Positions 26,073 through 37,622 are shown, numbered from the stretch's first letter. The stretch is 64,000 nucleotides of DNA from Deferribacteraceae bacterium V6Fe1 (GCA_022813675.1 CP063375.1:1128001-1192000), one strand, 5' to 3'. Made by a program: numbers and translations. The notes: generated by a model from the sequence alone, not told the origin.

Positions 26073-27338
26073 ATGACACAGCTTGAAGCGGCTAAGCAAC
26101 TTAACCCGACTGAAGAGATGAGGAAAGTTGCCAAAGATGAGAATATTGAAATTCAAGATTTAATGAGACTGATTGCGGAAGGTAAAGTTGTAATTCCAAA
26201 AAATAAAAACCGAAGCTTTGAAAATGTAATGGCAATTGGAAAAAGGATGAGAACAAAAATTAATGCAAATATAGGAACAAGCGGTGATTGCCCCACTTAT
26301 GAAAGAGAAATGGAGAAACTTCAGGTCGCAATTGATGCCGGAGCAGACAGTGTAATGGATTTGTCTACCGGGGGGGACCTTGAAAAGATAAGGGGTATGA
26401 TACTGGAAAATTCTTCCGTTATGGTTGGAGCTGTGCCTATTTATGCAGTTGCTGCCAGGTTAGCTGAAAAAGATATCCCTACAAACAAAATGGATGGAGA
26501 AGAACTTTTAAAGTCTATTGAAAAGCAGTGTGAGCAGGGGGTCGATTACATTACAGTGCACTGTGGTGTTACAAAGGAATCTGTTGCCAGAATGGACAGG
26601 TCAAACAGAATTTGCGGGATAGTCAGCCGTGGGGGCTCAATACTTGCTGACTGGATAAGAAAAAACGGAAAAGAAAATCCCCTTTTTGAATATTATGACG
26701 ATTTGCTTGAAATAGCTTACAAATATGATGTAACATTAAGTCTTGGCGACGGGTTCAGACCGGGAGCCATCGCTGATGCCACAGATAGAGGGCAAATTGA
26801 TGAGCTAATTATTTTAGGTGAATTGGCTGAAAGGGCAAAAGAGAGAAATGTACAGACAATGATAGAAGGTCCGGGACACGTCCCTCTTAATCAGATTCAA
26901 GCCAATATGATTTTGCAAAAAAGATTGTGTAATGACGCACCGTTTTATATTTTAGGGCCTCTCCCAACTGATATTGCTCCGGGTTATGATCATATTACAA
27001 GTGCAATAGGTGGAGCTATTGCAGGAGCTGCCGGAGCTGACTTTTTATGCTATGTTACTCCTGCCGAGCATTTATGCTTGCCTGATATGGATGATGTAAG
27101 GGAAGGTGTAATCGCATCAAAGATTGCTGCCCACATTGCCGATATAGCAAAAGGGTATCCGGGTGCCATTGATAAGGATATTCAGATGAGTATTTATAGA
27201 AAAAACCTAGATTGGGAAGGGATGTTTTCTATGGCAATTGATCCAGCAAGAGCAAGAGAAAAATATCAAAAAAACAATGATGTTAATTCATGCACAATGT
27301 GTGGTAAGTTATGTGCGGTAAAGATAGACAAGAAATAA
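26073..27338 (+). CDS. thiC: Phosphomethylpyrimidine synthase ThiC
   Basis: Radical-SAM enzyme that rearranges 5-aminoimidazole ribotide into HMP-P, the pyrimidine part of thiamine. At 421 aa it is the short form, lacking the N-terminal extension of the E. coli enzyme. The C-terminal [4Fe-4S] motif CxxCxxxxC is at residues 407, 410 and 415. NIGTSGDCPTYEREMEKL and GPGHVPLNQI are family hallmarks. GGAGGA precedes the ATG. It is first in the riboswitch-controlled thiC-thiE-thiL operon. Confidence 0.97.
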   Translation: MTQLEAAKQLNPTEEMRKVAKDENIEIQDLMRLIAEGKVVIPKNKNRSFENVMAIGKRMRTKINANIGTSGDCPTYEREMEKLQVAIDAGADSVMDLSTGGDLEKIRGMILENSSVMVGAVPIYAVAARLAEKDIPTNKMDGEELLKSIEKQCEQGVDYITVHCGVTKESVARMDRSNRICGIVSRGGSILADWIRKNGKENPLFEYYDDLLEIAYKYDVTLSLGDGFRPGAIADATDRGQIDELIILGELAERAKERNVQTMIEGPGHVPLNQIQANMILQKRLCNDAPFYILGPLPTDIAPGYDHITSAIGGAIAGAAGADFLCYVTPAEHLCLPDMDDVREGVIASKIAAHIADIAKGYPGAIDKDIQMSIYRKNLDWEGMFSMAIDPARAREKYQKNNDVNSCTMCGKLCAVKIDKK

Positions 27339-27952
27339 GAAATTATCTGAGATTTTATCTTATTTTGGAGACATCAATGCTGAAGCTTCCTCTGGAAAAA
27401 TTTCTGGAGGAAGTTATTGATGCCGGTGTTACCGCAATTCAAATAAGGGATAAAAATAAAAGTATAAATGAAAGATATGATATTGCCAAAACTGTATTAA
27501 GTACAGTCAAAGGTCATAATATCTTGACAGTTATAAATGATAGATTGGATCTTGCCCTGGCTTTAGGTGTAAAAAATGTGCATTTGGGTAGTAAAGATAT
27601 CCCTTTAAAAGTGGCAAAAGAAAAATTTCCTGAAATTTGTTATGGGTATTCGTGCAACAATTTAGAAGATTTGAAGATTGCTGAAGAAGTACAAGCAGAT
27701 TATATCGGCGTAGGACCTGCATTTCATACTAATACAAAAGATGACTTGAGGACACTTATCGGTCCTGAAGGTATTTTAGATCTTGTTGCAATGACAGATA
27801 TCCCTGCTGTTGCTATTGGCGGGATCAATCTTAACAATGTCAACGTGTTTAGGAAGACTAAGGTTGCCGGTGTGGCGGTTTCAAGTGCTATTTGTGCTTC
27901 CAAAGAGCCCAAAAAAGTTGTAAGAGAATTTTTAGATATTTTGTATGGGTGA
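27311..27952 (+). CDS. thiE: Thiamine-phosphate synthase
   Basis: Couples HMP-PP with HET-P to give thiamine phosphate. 213 aa TIM barrel with IQIRDKNKS, VINDRLDLALALGVKNVHLG, the QADYIGVGPAF strand, and AIGGIN at the phosphate site. The predicted ATG lies 28 nt inside the end of thiC, and no clear ribosome binding site is seen, so translation is probably coupled. A slightly later start is possible, since the family-like core begins at about LRFYLILE (residue 13). Confidence 0.92.
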   Translation: MCGKDRQEIRNYLRFYLILETSMLKLPLEKFLEEVIDAGVTAIQIRDKNKSINERYDIAKTVLSTVKGHNILTVINDRLDLALALGVKNVHLGSKDIPLKVAKEKFPEICYGYSCNNLEDLKIAEEVQADYIGVGPAFHTNTKDDLRTLIGPEGILDLVAMTDIPAVAIGGINLNNVNVFRKTKVAGVAVSSAICASKEPKKVVREFLDILYG

Positions 27953-28862
27953 ATTTGACTTTATAGATAGATTAAAAAGAGTTCCCAAAGAAGATATACT
28001 GTCAATAGGTGATGATGCGGCGTATTTTGACGGTTATCTTGTAGCAAAAGATATACTAATTGAAAATATCCACTTTTTGCCTACTACGCCTATTGAAATG
28101 GTAGTTAAAAAACTATTTGTTTCAAATATAAGTGATATATGTGCCATGGGGGGGCATCCTAAATATTGCCTGCTTGGTATATCGATTCCTGAAAAATACC
28201 CGTTTATCGATAATATTGCAACTGCCGTTAACAAAATGGTGGAAAATTATAATATTGAGCTTATTGGTGGTGATACCACTAAAAGTAAAAGTGATATGTT
28301 TTTATCTTTGACAGTGATTGGCAAACCGCATAAAAACCTTTTAAAGCGGAGCGGCGCAAAGTCAGGTGATTTGGTTTACTTGTCCAGGCCGGTCGGCCTT
28401 TCGAAAGTTTCTTTGGAAAAGGAACTTGGAATGACTAATTTTAATATAGATTCATACCTGCACTACAAAAACGAACCTGAAACAGCTCTTTCTGAGTACT
28501 TAAGTGAATCTTGTTTCGTAACGTCTTGTATAGATATTAGTGATGGACTCGGAAGGGATGCTTCTCACATTGCAAAACAAAGCGGTGTTAAAATAATTAT
28601 TGATCAGGATAAACTTGACACTGGTATTTTTAATGATTTGATCTTGGAAAATCCTGTCGAATACATAATTTCTTCCGGTGAGGAATTTGCGCTTTTGTTT
28701 ACGGTTAAATGTGAAAATAGTGCAGAGTTTGAAAGTATTTGCAAAGAAAAATTTCCCGATGTGAAACGAATTGGATATGTGACGGAAGGTGAAGGTGTCT
28801 ATTTGAAAGCCTCCACTGCGATGAAGAATATATCTGATAGTGGCTTTGAACATAAAATATAA
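27945..28862 (+). CDS. thiL: Thiamine-monophosphate kinase
   Basis: Phosphorylates thiamine monophosphate to TPP, the riboswitch ligand, which closes the feedback loop of this operon. 305 aa, PurM-like fold. SIGDDAAYF is the ATP/Mg acidic motif; LFVSNISDICAMGGHPKYCL, ELIGGDTTKS and CIDISDGLGRDASHIA are characteristic of ThiL. The start overlaps thiE by 8 nt. Confidence 0.95.
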   Translation: MGEFDFIDRLKRVPKEDILSIGDDAAYFDGYLVAKDILIENIHFLPTTPIEMVVKKLFVSNISDICAMGGHPKYCLLGISIPEKYPFIDNIATAVNKMVENYNIELIGGDTTKSKSDMFLSLTVIGKPHKNLLKRSGAKSGDLVYLSRPVGLSKVSLEKELGMTNFNIDSYLHYKNEPETALSEYLSESCFVTSCIDISDGLGRDASHIAKQSGVKIIIDQDKLDTGIFNDLILENPVEYIISSGEEFALLFTVKCENSAEFESICKEKFPDVKRIGYVTEGEGVYLKASTAMKNISDSGFEHKI

Positions 28863-28884
28863 CTAATATTCAAATAAAAAGTTC

Positions 28885-28913
28885 TTGATTTTAAGTGTAT
28901 TTAATTTTATACA
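28885..28913 (+). promoter_or_regulatory. Candidate promoter of the DUF2155 lipoprotein gene
   Basis: TTGATT (28885-28890), 17 nt, TATACA (28908-28913). A 7-bp inverted repeat, AGTGTAT...ATACACT, spans the -10 region and could be an operator or a hairpin. Confidence 0.45.
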
Positions 28914-28947
28914 CTAAGAATTATAATTTTAGTATCGGAGGATATGG

Positions 28948-29466
28948 ATGAAAAGGTTGATTGTTCTTTGTTTGGCAGTGTTTGTAATTTCTTGTTCTCA
29001 AAATACAATAAAGGACGAGGGTAGTGAGAGTGCACAACCTCAAAAGCAACAGCAGGTTGAACAGCCTGCAGCTCAGATGCAGCCTTCTGCTGAGAAAGCA
29101 CCGGTTGAGAAACGTATAATTGTCCCTGAAGATGTAGCAAAAAAATATAAAAGTGTAATTTTGTCTGTGGTAGATAAAAAGTCTAACAAAGATTTTGAAA
29201 CAGAGGTTTTGATTGGACAGAAATCCCAGGCCTCAGGTACTGCTCTTTCGATTGAAGTAGAGTACTACTTACCTGATTTTGTTATGGATGCTGACAATAA
29301 GATGACTACTAAATCAGCCGATGAAAACAATCCTGCTGCAAAGGTTAAAGTTTACAAGGGTGGTGATTTGGTTTTTGACGGATGGTTGTTTAAAAATTTT
29401 CCTGACATGCATCCTTTTACTGATGAAGAGTATGCTATAAGCTTGAAGGGTTCGGTCACAAAATAA
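28948..29466 (+). CDS. DUF2155 family lipoprotein
   Basis: 172 aa. A type II signal peptide ends in the lipobox VISC (Cys about residue 16), so the protein is lipid-anchored in the envelope. A Gln/Pro/Glu-rich linker (about 25-55) follows. The C-terminal domain matches DUF2155: IEVEYYLPDFVMD, NPAAKVKVYKGG, GWLFKNFPDMHPF. Its function is unknown. GGAGG precedes the ATG. It is a single-gene unit between thiL and a bidirectional terminator. Confidence 0.82.
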   Translation: MKRLIVLCLAVFVISCSQNTIKDEGSESAQPQKQQQVEQPAAQMQPSAEKAPVEKRIIVPEDVAKKYKSVILSVVDKKSNKDFETEVLIGQKSQASGTALSIEVEYYLPDFVMDADNKMTTKSADENNPAAKVKVYKGGDLVFDGWLFKNFPDMHPFTDEEYAISLKGSVTK

Positions 29467-29484
29467 TATCAATATTTAATAGAA

Positions 29485-29514
29485 TAAAAAAAGCGGCCAA
29501 GGGCCGCTTTTTTG
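29485..29514. terminator. Bidirectional intrinsic terminator (lipoprotein gene / fumarase)
   Basis: GCGGCC-AAG-GGCCGC flanked by an A run on the left and a T run on the right, so it can work in both directions between two convergent genes. Confidence 0.9.
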
Positions 29515-31131
29515 TTATTTAAACTTTGAGAAAAAGTCGTTACCTTTGTCGTCAACAAGTATGAATGCAGGGAAGTTTTCTACCTCAATTTTCCATACTG
29601 CTTCCATTCCAAGCTCAGGAAAATCTATACATTCAACCTTTTTAATATTTTTCTCGGCAAGCAGTGCGGCAGGTCCACCTATACTGCCAAGATAAAAACC
29701 ACCATATTTTTTACAAGCATCTGTAACCTGCTGGCTTCTGTTACCTTTGGCAATCATAATCATTGATGCACCATGAGACTGAAGCAGGTCAACATAAGAG
29801 TCCATCCTGCCTGCTGTAGTGGGACCAAAGGAGCCGGAAGGTTTACCTTTAGGTGTTTTTGCCGGTCCTGCATAATAAATAGGGTGTTTTTTAAGATATT
29901 CAGGAACTTCTTTACCGCTATCTATAATCTCCTTGAACTTGGCATGAGCAATATCTCTTCCTACTATCAATGTGCCATTTAGTCTGAGAGCAGTACCGAC
30001 AGGGTATTTACTTAACTCAGCTAAGACTTCTTTCATAGGTTTGTTAAGATCAATAGGGATTCCCGCTTCCTCTTTTGTCCTGTATTCATCAGGGATAAGT
30101 CTGCCAGGATTTCTATCCAGCTCTTCAAGCCATATCCCATCTTTACTTATCTTTGCTTTTACATTTCTGTCTGCAGAGCAGGACACCCCCATACCTACTG
30201 GACAAGATGCACCGTGCCTTGGCAATCTTATGATTCTAACATCGTGGCAGAAATATTTGCCTCCAAATTGAGCACCAAGCCCGAGCTCTTGAGCAGCTTT
30301 TAGTATTTTTTGTTCGAGTTCAATATCTCTGAAAGCTCTACCGTGTTCATTCCCTGTAGTTGGGAGCTCATCCAAATATTTTGTTGAAGCAAGTTTTACT
30401 GTTTTAAGGTTAGCTTCTGCACTTGTTCCGCCTATTACAAAGGCAAGGTGATAGGGCGGACAGGCAGCAGTGCCGAGTGTTTTCATCTTTTCTATAAGGA
30501 ATTTTTCAAGTTTTTCAGGATTAAGGAGTGCTTTTGTTTCTTGGAACAGATATGTTTTATTTGCGCTTCCACCACCTTTAGCCACAAATAAAAACTTATA
30601 TTCATCCCCTTCAGTAGCATAAATATCTATTTGAGCTGGTAAATTTGTCCCGGTGTTCTTTTCCTTATACATATCCAAAGCCACAGTTTGCGAATATCTC
30701 AGGTTTTCTTCCGTGTATGTTTTATATACCCCTTTGCTTAAGTATTCCGCATCGTTGGCACCGGTGAAAACATTTTGCCCTTTTTTGGCTACTATTGTTG
30801 CTGTCCCTGTATCCTGACAAAACGGGAGTTCGAAGTTGGCAGCTATTTCTGCATTTTTTAAGAAAGCAAGTGCAACAGTCTTATCATTTTCGGAAGCTTC
30901 AGGGTCAGACAAAATTTTTGCAACCATTTCATTATGCTCTGCCCTCAGTAGAAATGATACATCCCTCATAGCCTGGTTGGCAAGAAATGTTAACACTTCA
31001 GGTTCCACCACAAGCATTTTCTGCCCATTAAAATCTTTTACTGAGATTCCATCCTTTGAAAGCAATCTGTATTTAGTTTTTTCTTTCCCCAGAGGGAATG
31101 GGTCTTGATAAAAAAAATCAGGTGTTGCCAT
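29515..31131 (-). CDS. fumA: Class I fumarate hydratase
   Basis: [4Fe-4S] fumarase interconverting fumarate and malate. At 538 aa the alpha (N-terminal) and beta (C-terminal) parts are fused, as in E. coli FumA/FumB, whereas many anaerobes have two genes. Cluster Cys candidates are in [23 protein letters not shown] and [18 protein letters not shown]. The C-terminal half shows [10 protein letters not shown] and [19 protein letters not shown]. It is oxygen-sensitive by family. It is divergent from acnB and opens the TCA supercluster; the FumA/FumB/FumD choice is nominal. Confidence 0.93.
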   Translation of the reverse strand: MATPDFFYQDPFPLGKEKTKYRLLSKDGISVKDFNGQKMLVVEPEVLTFLANQAMRDVSFLLRAEHNEMVAKILSDPEASENDKTVALAFLKNAEIAANFELPFCQDTGTATIVAKKGQNVFTGANDAEYLSKGVYKTYTEENLRYSQTVALDMYKEKNTGTNLPAQIDIYATEGDEYKFLFVAKGGGSANKTYLFQETKALLNPEKLEKFLIEKMKTLGTAACPPYHLAFVIGGTSAEANLKTVKLASTKYLDELPTTGNEHGRAFRDIELEQKILKAAQELGLGAQFGGKYFCHDVRIIRLPRHGASCPVGMGVSCSADRNVKAKISKDGIWLEELDRNPGRLIPDEYRTKEEAGIPIDLNKPMKEVLAELSKYPVGTALRLNGTLIVGRDIAHAKFKEIIDSGKEVPEYLKKHPIYYAGPAKTPKGKPSGSFGPTTAGRMDSYVDLLQSHGASMIMIAKGNRSQQVTDACKKYGGFYLGSIGGPAALLAEKNIKKVECIDFPELGMEAVWKIEVENFPAFILVDDKGNDFFSKFK

Positions 31132-31174
31132 GTCATACCTCCATTTATTAGTAGTTTAGTGCAAATTTAACGCC

Positions 31175-31203
31175 ATTCTATTTCAAAAAAATGTTTTTGT
31201 CGA
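31175..31203 (-). promoter_or_regulatory. Candidate fumarase promoter
   Basis: TCGACA (31203-31198), 17 nt, TAGAAT (31180-31175) on the minus strand, about 40 nt before the fumarase ATG. Most of the 265-bp fumarase-acnB gap is AT-rich without other clear signals, apart from an imperfect repeat ATCAATT...AATTGAT (31255-31276). Confidence 0.5.
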
Positions 31204-31337
31204 GAAAATATTTTATTACTTATTGATAATTAAAATATTATTACTAAATACTATATCAATTATTGGTTAAATTGATTTATTTGGTCTAAAATAGAAAACT
31301 CGTTATTTGTTGTTCAAAAAGATGTTTTAAAAAGATT

Positions 31338-31366
31338 TTGACAAAATGGAAATAAAATTGTATACA
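31338..31366 (+). promoter_or_regulatory. acnB promoter
   Basis: TTGACA (31338-31343), 17 nt, TATACA (31361-31366). The -10 hexamer lies inside the palindrome at 31358-31374. Confidence 0.75.
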
Positions 31367-31374
31367 GAATACAA
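31358..31374. promoter_or_regulatory. TCA-box palindrome upstream of acnB
   Basis: TTGTAT-ACAGA-ATACAA. The core TGTATACAGAATACA differs at one or two positions from sites before icd (34107-34121) and sdh (46099-46113). Its overlap with the -10 box suggests a repressor site. Confidence 0.7.
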
Positions 31375-31396
31375 AATACTTTAGAGAGGTAGAATC

Positions 31397-33937
31397 ATGT
31401 TAGAAAATTATTTAAAACACGTTGAAGACAGAAAAAAAATGAATATACCACCACTTCCCTTAAGTCCTGAGATGACTGATTTTGTTTGTAAAAAGCTTGA
31501 AGCTCCCGAAGATGGGAAAGGTGAATTTTATCTTGAGCTTTTAAGGGATAGGGTTTCTCCCGGGGTTGATCCTTCGGCTAAGGTAAAGGCCGAATGGTTG
31601 AATAAGGTGGCTAAAGGGGAAGTTAAATCTCCTGTTGTTTCGAAAAAAGACGCTATTTTTATGCTTGGGACAATGCTTGGCGGTTATAACGTTCAGTATT
31701 TGGTGGAGTTTTTGACTGATAGTGAGTTGGCTGAAGAAGCTGCAAAGGGGTTGAAAAATACTATTTTGGTTTATGATGCGTTTGATAAGGTAGCTGAGCT
31801 TTCTAAGACCAACAAATTTGCAAAAGAAGTTCTTGAGTCATGGGCAAACGCAGAGTGGTTTACATCAAAAGAACCTTTGGCAGACGAAATAAAGGTTGTC
31901 GTTTATAAGGTAGACGGTGAAATTAATACGGACGATTTTTCTCCTGCAAAGCATGCATGGAGCAGGCCTGATATTCCGCTTCATGCATTGGCTATGGGTG
32001 AGACAAGGTTCCCGGGTGGCAATGAAAAGATAGCAGAGTTTAGAAAGCAAGGGCACAAGGTAGCTTTTGTAGGTGATGTTGTCGGGACAGGTTCATCAAG
32101 AAAATCTGCTTGCAACTCTGTAATGTGGCATATTGGCGACGATATACCGTTTGTGCCGAATAAAAGGAGAGGTGGAGTGATATTAGGTGGACTCATTGCC
32201 CCTATATTTTTTAATACAACTCAAGATTCTGGCGGTCTGCCTATTATGTGTGATGTGACTAAGCTTAATACAGGTGATATAATTACCATTGACACTAAAA
32301 AGGGTGAGATAAGAAACGAAAAAGGTGAAGTAGTTTCAACATTTGAAATTAAACCGCCGACTTTGCGTGATGAATTTAGGGCTGGCGGAAGATTAAATCT
32401 TATAATAGGTAGGGCATTGACTGGTAAAGCAAGAAAGTTTCTTGGTCTTCCTGAAACAGATATATTTATTAAGGCAGACAATCCTAAGCCTAAGCCAAAT
32501 CAAGGCTATACTTTGGCTCAGAAAATGGTTGGTAAGGCATGCGGGGTAGAAGGTGTATTGCCGGGCACTTCATGTGAGCCTGTGATGACTACCGTTGGCT
32601 CTCAAGATACAACAGGTCCTATGACAGCCGATGAGTTGAAAGAGCTCGCTTGTTTGAAATTTCAGGCTGATCTGTTTATGCAGTCATTTTGTCATACTGC
32701 GGCATATCCGAAACCTGCAGATGTAAAAATGCATAAGACTCTTCCTCAATTCGTTATAAAGAGGGAGGGGGTTGCTCTTAAACCGGGTGACGGTGTAATA
32801 CACTCATGGCTTAATAGATTATTGCTTCCAGATACAGTTGGAACAGGCGGTGATTCTCATACCAGATTCCCAATCGGTATCTCTTTCCCTGCGGGTTCTG
32901 GTCTTGTCGCTTTTGCGGGTGCATTAGGCTTTATGCCTCTTGATATGCCTGAATCTGTTCTTGTTAAGTTTAAGGGTGAGCTTAATCCGGGTATTACTTT
33001 GAGGGACGTAGTAAATGCTATACCTTATTATGCCATTCAGCAGGGACTTTTGACCGTAGAGAAGAAGGGTAAGAAAAATATATTTAACGGTCGCATCCTT
33101 GAGATGGAAGGTTTGCCAAACCTTACTGTTGAGCAGGCATTTGAACTTACTGATGCTGCTGCCGAAAGATCAGCCGCTGCGGCAACCATAAAACTTTCAG
33201 AGGAAACAGTTGCAAATTACCTTAGAAGTAATATTGCTCTGATGAAAGCTATGATAGAAGATGGCTACCAGTATGCTGATACATTAAAAAGAAGGATAGA
33301 AAATTGCGAAAAGTGGCTTGAAAAGCCTGAGCTTCTTTCTCGTGATGAAAATGCTGAATATGCTGCTGTTATAGAGATAGATTTGGCTGATATTAAGGAG
33401 CCTATTTTGGCCTGTCCTAACGACCCTGATGATGTCAAGCTTTTGTCTGATGTGGCAGGGACAAAAATAGATGAAATGTTTATCGGTTCATGTATGACAA
33501 ATATAGGCCATTTCAGAGCTGCCGGAAAAATTTGGGAAGGGAGTAAGGAAGCACCAACTAGGATTTGGCTAACCCCTCCGACAAAGATGGATCAGGCTCA
33601 ACTTATGAGTGAAGGTTACTATTCAATTTATTCAGTAATAGGGGCAAGGATGGAAATTCCCGGGTGTTCACTTTGTATGGGTAATCAAGCAAGAGTTCGT
33701 TCTAATGCAAATGTAATTTCCACATCCACAAGGAATTTTGATAACAGGATTGGTGATGGAGCACAGGTATTTTTAGGCTCTGCTGAGCTTGCAGCTATAG
33801 CAGCTCTGCTTGGAAAGTTACCGACTGTTGATGAGTATTTTAAAATATTTAATGAAAAGGTTACTCCTAATAAGGACGAGATTTATAGATACTTAGAATT
33901 TGATAAGATGGAAAAAGTTGTTCTTAAGTATGCTTAA
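31397..33937 (+). CDS. acnB: Aconitate hydratase B
   Basis: [4Fe-4S] enzyme interconverting citrate and isocitrate; family members can also act on 2-methylisocitrate. 846 aa, near the usual 865. It aligns throughout with E. coli AcnB: N-terminal HEAT-like domain ([14 protein letters not shown]), swivel domain ([10 protein letters not shown]), then the catalytic core ([31 protein letters not shown]). Cluster ligands lie in [14 protein letters not shown] and [18 protein letters not shown] precedes the ATG. It is a single-gene unit with its own promoter, operator-like site and terminator. Confidence 0.97.
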   Translation: MLENYLKHVEDRKKMNIPPLPLSPEMTDFVCKKLEAPEDGKGEFYLELLRDRVSPGVDPSAKVKAEWLNKVAKGEVKSPVVSKKDAIFMLGTMLGGYNVQYLVEFLTDSELAEEAAKGLKNTILVYDAFDKVAELSKTNKFAKEVLESWANAEWFTSKEPLADEIKVVVYKVDGEINTDDFSPAKHAWSRPDIPLHALAMGETRFPGGNEKIAEFRKQGHKVAFVGDVVGTGSSRKSACNSVMWHIGDDIPFVPNKRRGGVILGGLIAPIFFNTTQDSGGLPIMCDVTKLNTGDIITIDTKKGEIRNEKGEVVSTFEIKPPTLRDEFRAGGRLNLIIGRALTGKARKFLGLPETDIFIKADNPKPKPNQGYTLAQKMVGKACGVEGVLPGTSCEPVMTTVGSQDTTGPMTADELKELACLKFQADLFMQSFCHTAAYPKPADVKMHKTLPQFVIKREGVALKPGDGVIHSWLNRLLLPDTVGTGGDSHTRFPIGISFPAGSGLVAFAGALGFMPLDMPESVLVKFKGELNPGITLRDVVNAIPYYAIQQGLLTVEKKGKKNIFNGRILEMEGLPNLTVEQAFELTDAAAERSAAAATIKLSEETVANYLRSNIALMKAMIEDGYQYADTLKRRIENCEKWLEKPELLSRDENAEYAAVIEIDLADIKEPILACPNDPDDVKLLSDVAGTKIDEMFIGSCMTNIGHFRAAGKIWEGSKEAPTRIWLTPPTKMDQAQLMSEGYYSIYSVIGARMEIPGCSLCMGNQARVRSNANVISTSTRNFDNRIGDGAQVFLGSAELAAIAALLGKLPTVDEYFKIFNEKVTPNKDEIYRYLEFDKMEKVVLKYA

Positions 33938-33939
33938 TC

Positions 33940-33966
33940 AAAAGGCGCCACATTGGCGCCTTTTTG
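33940..33966 (+). terminator. Rho-independent terminator after acnB
   Basis: AAAGGCGCCA-CAT-TGGCGCCTTT followed by a T run. Confidence 0.9.
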
Positions 33967-34016
33967 TTTACTAAAACATCGGTTTAGTTACAGTATAGTT
34001 TTTTTCGATAGTTCTT

Positions 34017-34037
34017 ATGGTTAAATTTTTTAACCAT
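34017..34037. repeat. Palindrome in the icd upstream region
   Basis: ATGGTTAAA-TTT-TTTAACCAT has perfect 9-bp arms, 41 bp upstream of the icd -35 box. A similar but shorter GTTAAA-A-TTTAAC lies in the sdh leader (46044-46056). It could be an operator or a DNA structure; no function can be shown. Confidence 0.5.
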
Positions 34038-34077
34038 TCGCTTTGTGAGGTGTAGTTATTAAAATATTCAATATTTC

Positions 34078-34106
34078 TTGACAAAATATGGAGTCTGGAG
34101 TATATC
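34078..34106 (+). promoter_or_regulatory. icd promoter
   Basis: TTGACA (34078-34083), 17 nt, TATATC (34101-34106), followed immediately by the shared palindrome. Confidence 0.7.
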
Positions 34107-34122
34107 TGTATACAGTATACAT
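34106..34122. promoter_or_regulatory. TCA-box palindrome upstream of icd
   Basis: CTGTATACAGTATACAT with core TGTATACAGTATACA (34107-34121), placed over the expected transcription start. It is followed at 34123-34133 by TACTGTATTTG, an 11-bp string that also occurs in the sdh upstream region (46180-46190). Confidence 0.7.
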
Positions 34123-34192
34123 TACTGTATTTGATGTTTTGTAAATTGAAAAGGTGTTATATATTTTAAACAAAAAATAAAGGAGATGTCTT

Positions 34193-36418
34193 ATGAGTGG
34201 GAATCCAAAGATAATATGGACAGAAATCGATGAAGCGCCTGCACTTGCTACCTATGCGCTTTACCCGGTAGTTAAAAAATTTGCAAAAGAAGCAGGTATT
34301 GATGTTGAATTAAAGGATATTTCATTATCCGGAAGGATTCTTGCAGCTTTTCCTGACTATTTGACTGAAGCGCAGAGAATTCCTGATTATTTAGCTGAAT
34401 TAGGTGAGCTTGTCAAAAAACCTGAAGCCAATATTATTAAATTGCCTAATATTAGTGCTTCCGTGCCTCAATTGCAGGCTGCAATTAAAGAGCTACAGGA
34501 AAAAGGCTACAATGTGCCTTCATATCCAGAAGAGCCTAAGACCGACGAGGAAAAAAAGATTCAGGAGAGATATTCAAGGATATTGGGCTCTGCTGTTAAC
34601 CCTGTGTTGCGTGAAGGTAACTCAGATAGGAGAGCTGCCAAGTCTGTTAAAAAGTTTGCTCAAAAAAATCCTCATAAGATGATGAAGCCATGGCCAACTG
34701 ACTCAAAATGCAGAGTGGCTCACATGAATAGTGGTGATTTTTATGAGACTGAAAAGTCAGTTACAATGGCAAAAGCTGACACAGTTAAAATACAGTTTGT
34801 AGATACTAATGGGAAGGTTGAAGTTAAAAAGGAAGTGAAGCTGCTTGAAGGTGAGGTATTTGATAGCTCGGTAATGCGTGTGGCTCAGCTTCGTAAATTT
34901 TACGAAGATACTGCAAAAGAGGCCAAAGAGAAAGATGTACTTTTATCTCTTCACCTCAAAGCTACAATGATGAAAGTATCCGACCCTGTTATGTTTGGCC
35001 ACGCAGTTTCAGTATATTTTAAAGATGCACTTGAAAAGCATGCTGACACCTTAAAAGAGATAGGCGCTAATCCTAATTTTGGATTGGGTGATATCTTGGC
35101 AAAACTGGAAAAATTGCCTGCTGATAAAAAAGAAGAAATCATTAAAGATATAAATGCTTGTTATGAAAAGCAGCCGGCACTTGCAATGGTTGATTCAAGA
35201 AACAATATTACAAACCTTCATGTTCCAAATGACGTTATCGTAGATGCTTCAATGCCTGTTGTTGTAAGAGATGGCGGAAAAATGTGGAACAAAAAAGATG
35301 AGTTGCAAGATACAATAGCAATGATTCCTGATAGAAGTTACGCTACTATGTACAGTGAAATTATTGAAGATTGCAAAAAGAATGGACAGTTTGATCCTGC
35401 TACTATGGGTAGCGTATCTAATGTCGGACTTATGGCTCAAAAAGCAGAAGAATATGGCTCACATGATAAGACTTTTATAGCTGAAGCCAAAGGGAAATTT
35501 CAGGTTGTTGCCTCAGACGGGACCGTATTAATGGAGCAAGAAGTTGAAAAGGGTGACATCTATCGCTCTTGTCAGACCAAAGACATCCCTATAAAGGACT
35601 GGGTTGGGCTTGCTTTCAGAAGGGCCAAAGAGTCAGGCGAGCCAGTAGTTTTTTGGCTTGATGAAAAGAGGGGTCATGATGCGGAAATAATTAAGAAAGT
35701 TAAAAAATATGCACCAGAATTTGATACAAAAGATGTTGAATGGCATATAATGGCTCCTGTTGAAGCCATGAGATTCTCTTTAGAGAGAATTAGAAAGGGG
35801 CTTAATACTATTTCTGCAACAGGTAATGTCTTAAGAGATTATCTGACTGACCTCTTCCCGATTTTAGAGCTTGGGACTTCTGCAAGGATGCTTTCAATTG
35901 TTCCTCTTCTTGCAGGTGGTGGACTTTTTGAAACTGGTGCAGGTGGCTCAGCTCCTAAGCATGTTCAGCAGTTTTTGAAAGAAGGGCATTTAAGATGGGA
36001 TTCTTTGGGTGAATATTGTGCACTTGTTCCATCATTAGAGCTTGTAGCAAGAAATTATAACAATAAAAAAGCTGCAGTATTGGCTAAAACTTTGGATGAA
36101 GCTATAGGGATGTATCTTGAAAATCAAAAGCTTCCTTCAAGGAAAGCAGGGGAGATTGATAACAGAGGTAGTAGCTTTTATCTTACTCTTTACTGGGCAC
36201 AGACTCTTGCAGCGCAGGATGAGGATGCTGAATTGAAAGCTAAGTTTGAAAAAGTTGCCAAAGAGCTGACTGCAAATGCTGAAAAGATAGATGCAGACTT
36301 AATAAGCTGTCAGGGTAAGCCTGTGGATATTGGCGGATACTACAGACCTGACAAGGCTAAGGCTGAAGCAGCAATGAGGCCAAGCGCAACTTATAATGCA
36401 ATAATTGATGCAATGTAA
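34193..36418 (+). CDS. icd: Monomeric NADP-dependent isocitrate dehydrogenase
   Basis: Interconverts isocitrate and 2-oxoglutarate + CO2 with NADP(H). At 741 aa it belongs to the monomeric IDH-II type, unrelated in length to the roughly 420-aa homodimeric form. Matching segments include the N-terminal [32 protein letters not shown] (substrate Ser/Asn/Arg region) and [15 protein letters not shown] near the C-terminus. AAGGAGATG-type ribosome binding site. It stands between acnB and mdh. If the cycle runs reductively, it would carboxylate 2-oxoglutarate. Confidence 0.96.
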   Translation: MSGNPKIIWTEIDEAPALATYALYPVVKKFAKEAGIDVELKDISLSGRILAAFPDYLTEAQRIPDYLAELGELVKKPEANIIKLPNISASVPQLQAAIKELQEKGYNVPSYPEEPKTDEEKKIQERYSRILGSAVNPVLREGNSDRRAAKSVKKFAQKNPHKMMKPWPTDSKCRVAHMNSGDFYETEKSVTMAKADTVKIQFVDTNGKVEVKKEVKLLEGEVFDSSVMRVAQLRKFYEDTAKEAKEKDVLLSLHLKATMMKVSDPVMFGHAVSVYFKDALEKHADTLKEIGANPNFGLGDILAKLEKLPADKKEEIIKDINACYEKQPALAMVDSRNNITNLHVPNDVIVDASMPVVVRDGGKMWNKKDELQDTIAMIPDRSYATMYSEIIEDCKKNGQFDPATMGSVSNVGLMAQKAEEYGSHDKTFIAEAKGKFQVVASDGTVLMEQEVEKGDIYRSCQTKDIPIKDWVGLAFRRAKESGEPVVFWLDEKRGHDAEIIKKVKKYAPEFDTKDVEWHIMAPVEAMRFSLERIRKGLNTISATGNVLRDYLTDLFPILELGTSARMLSIVPLLAGGGLFETGAGGSAPKHVQQFLKEGHLRWDSLGEYCALVPSLELVARNYNNKKAAVLAKTLDEAIGMYLENQKLPSRKAGEIDNRGSSFYLTLYWAQTLAAQDEDAELKAKFEKVAKELTANAEKIDADLISCQGKPVDIGGYYRPDKAKAEAAMRPSATYNAIIDAM

Positions 36419-36421
36419 TTT

Positions 36422-36441
36422 TACGGGGCTTACGCCCCGTG
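36422..36441 (+). other. GC-rich hairpin between icd and mdh
   Basis: ACGGGGC-TTAC-GCCCCGT follows the icd stop but has no T run, so it is more likely an mRNA-stabilising or weak attenuating hairpin than a terminator. Its GCCCC arm could alternatively pair with the GGGGC of the mdh ribosome binding site. Confidence 0.5.
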
Positions 36442-36484
36442 CTGTTTGAGTGTGTAATACTTGCATTAGCAAGAAAAAATATAA

Positions 36485-37471
<987 letters not shown>

Positions 37472-37488
37472 AAATTAACATATGATTT

Positions 37489-37513
37489 ACGGGGTATTTT
37501 GATACCCCGTTTT
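37489..37513 (+). terminator. Hairpin after mdh (weak terminator or attenuator)
   Basis: ACGGGGTA (37489-37496) pairs with TACCCCGT (37503-37510), but only TTTT follows before an A run. Termination is probably partial, so mdh transcripts could read into sucC. Confidence 0.6.
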
Positions 37514-37518
37514 AAAAA

Positions 37519-37622
37519 TAACTCACCTTAAAATAATGCTTGAAATGGGGCTTGAATGGTATTAGTAGTGAATTTTGCTAAAATATGGACACAATAAACA
37601 TAATAATTAGGAAGGTGAGTTA
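37519..37622 (+). promoter_or_regulatory. Long-range anti-Shine-Dalgarno pairing in the sucC leader
   Basis: TAACTCACCTT (37519-37529) is perfectly complementary over 11 bases to AAGGTGAGTTA (37612-37622), which holds the sucC ribosome binding site and the A of its ATG. An RNA that starts upstream of 37519, such as mdh read-through, could hide the sucC start. Confidence 0.6.
37576..37584 (+). promoter_or_regulatory. Candidate proximal sucC promoter
   Basis: Extended -10 TGC-TAAAAT (37576-37584) without a good -35. A transcript starting at about 37591 would lack the anti-Shine-Dalgarno strand at 37519-37529. Confidence 0.45.

Noticed and set aside
36422-36441. Hairpin after icd as a Rho-independent terminator
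   Set aside because: It has a strong GC stem but no following T run on either strand, so I kept it only as a structural hairpin.
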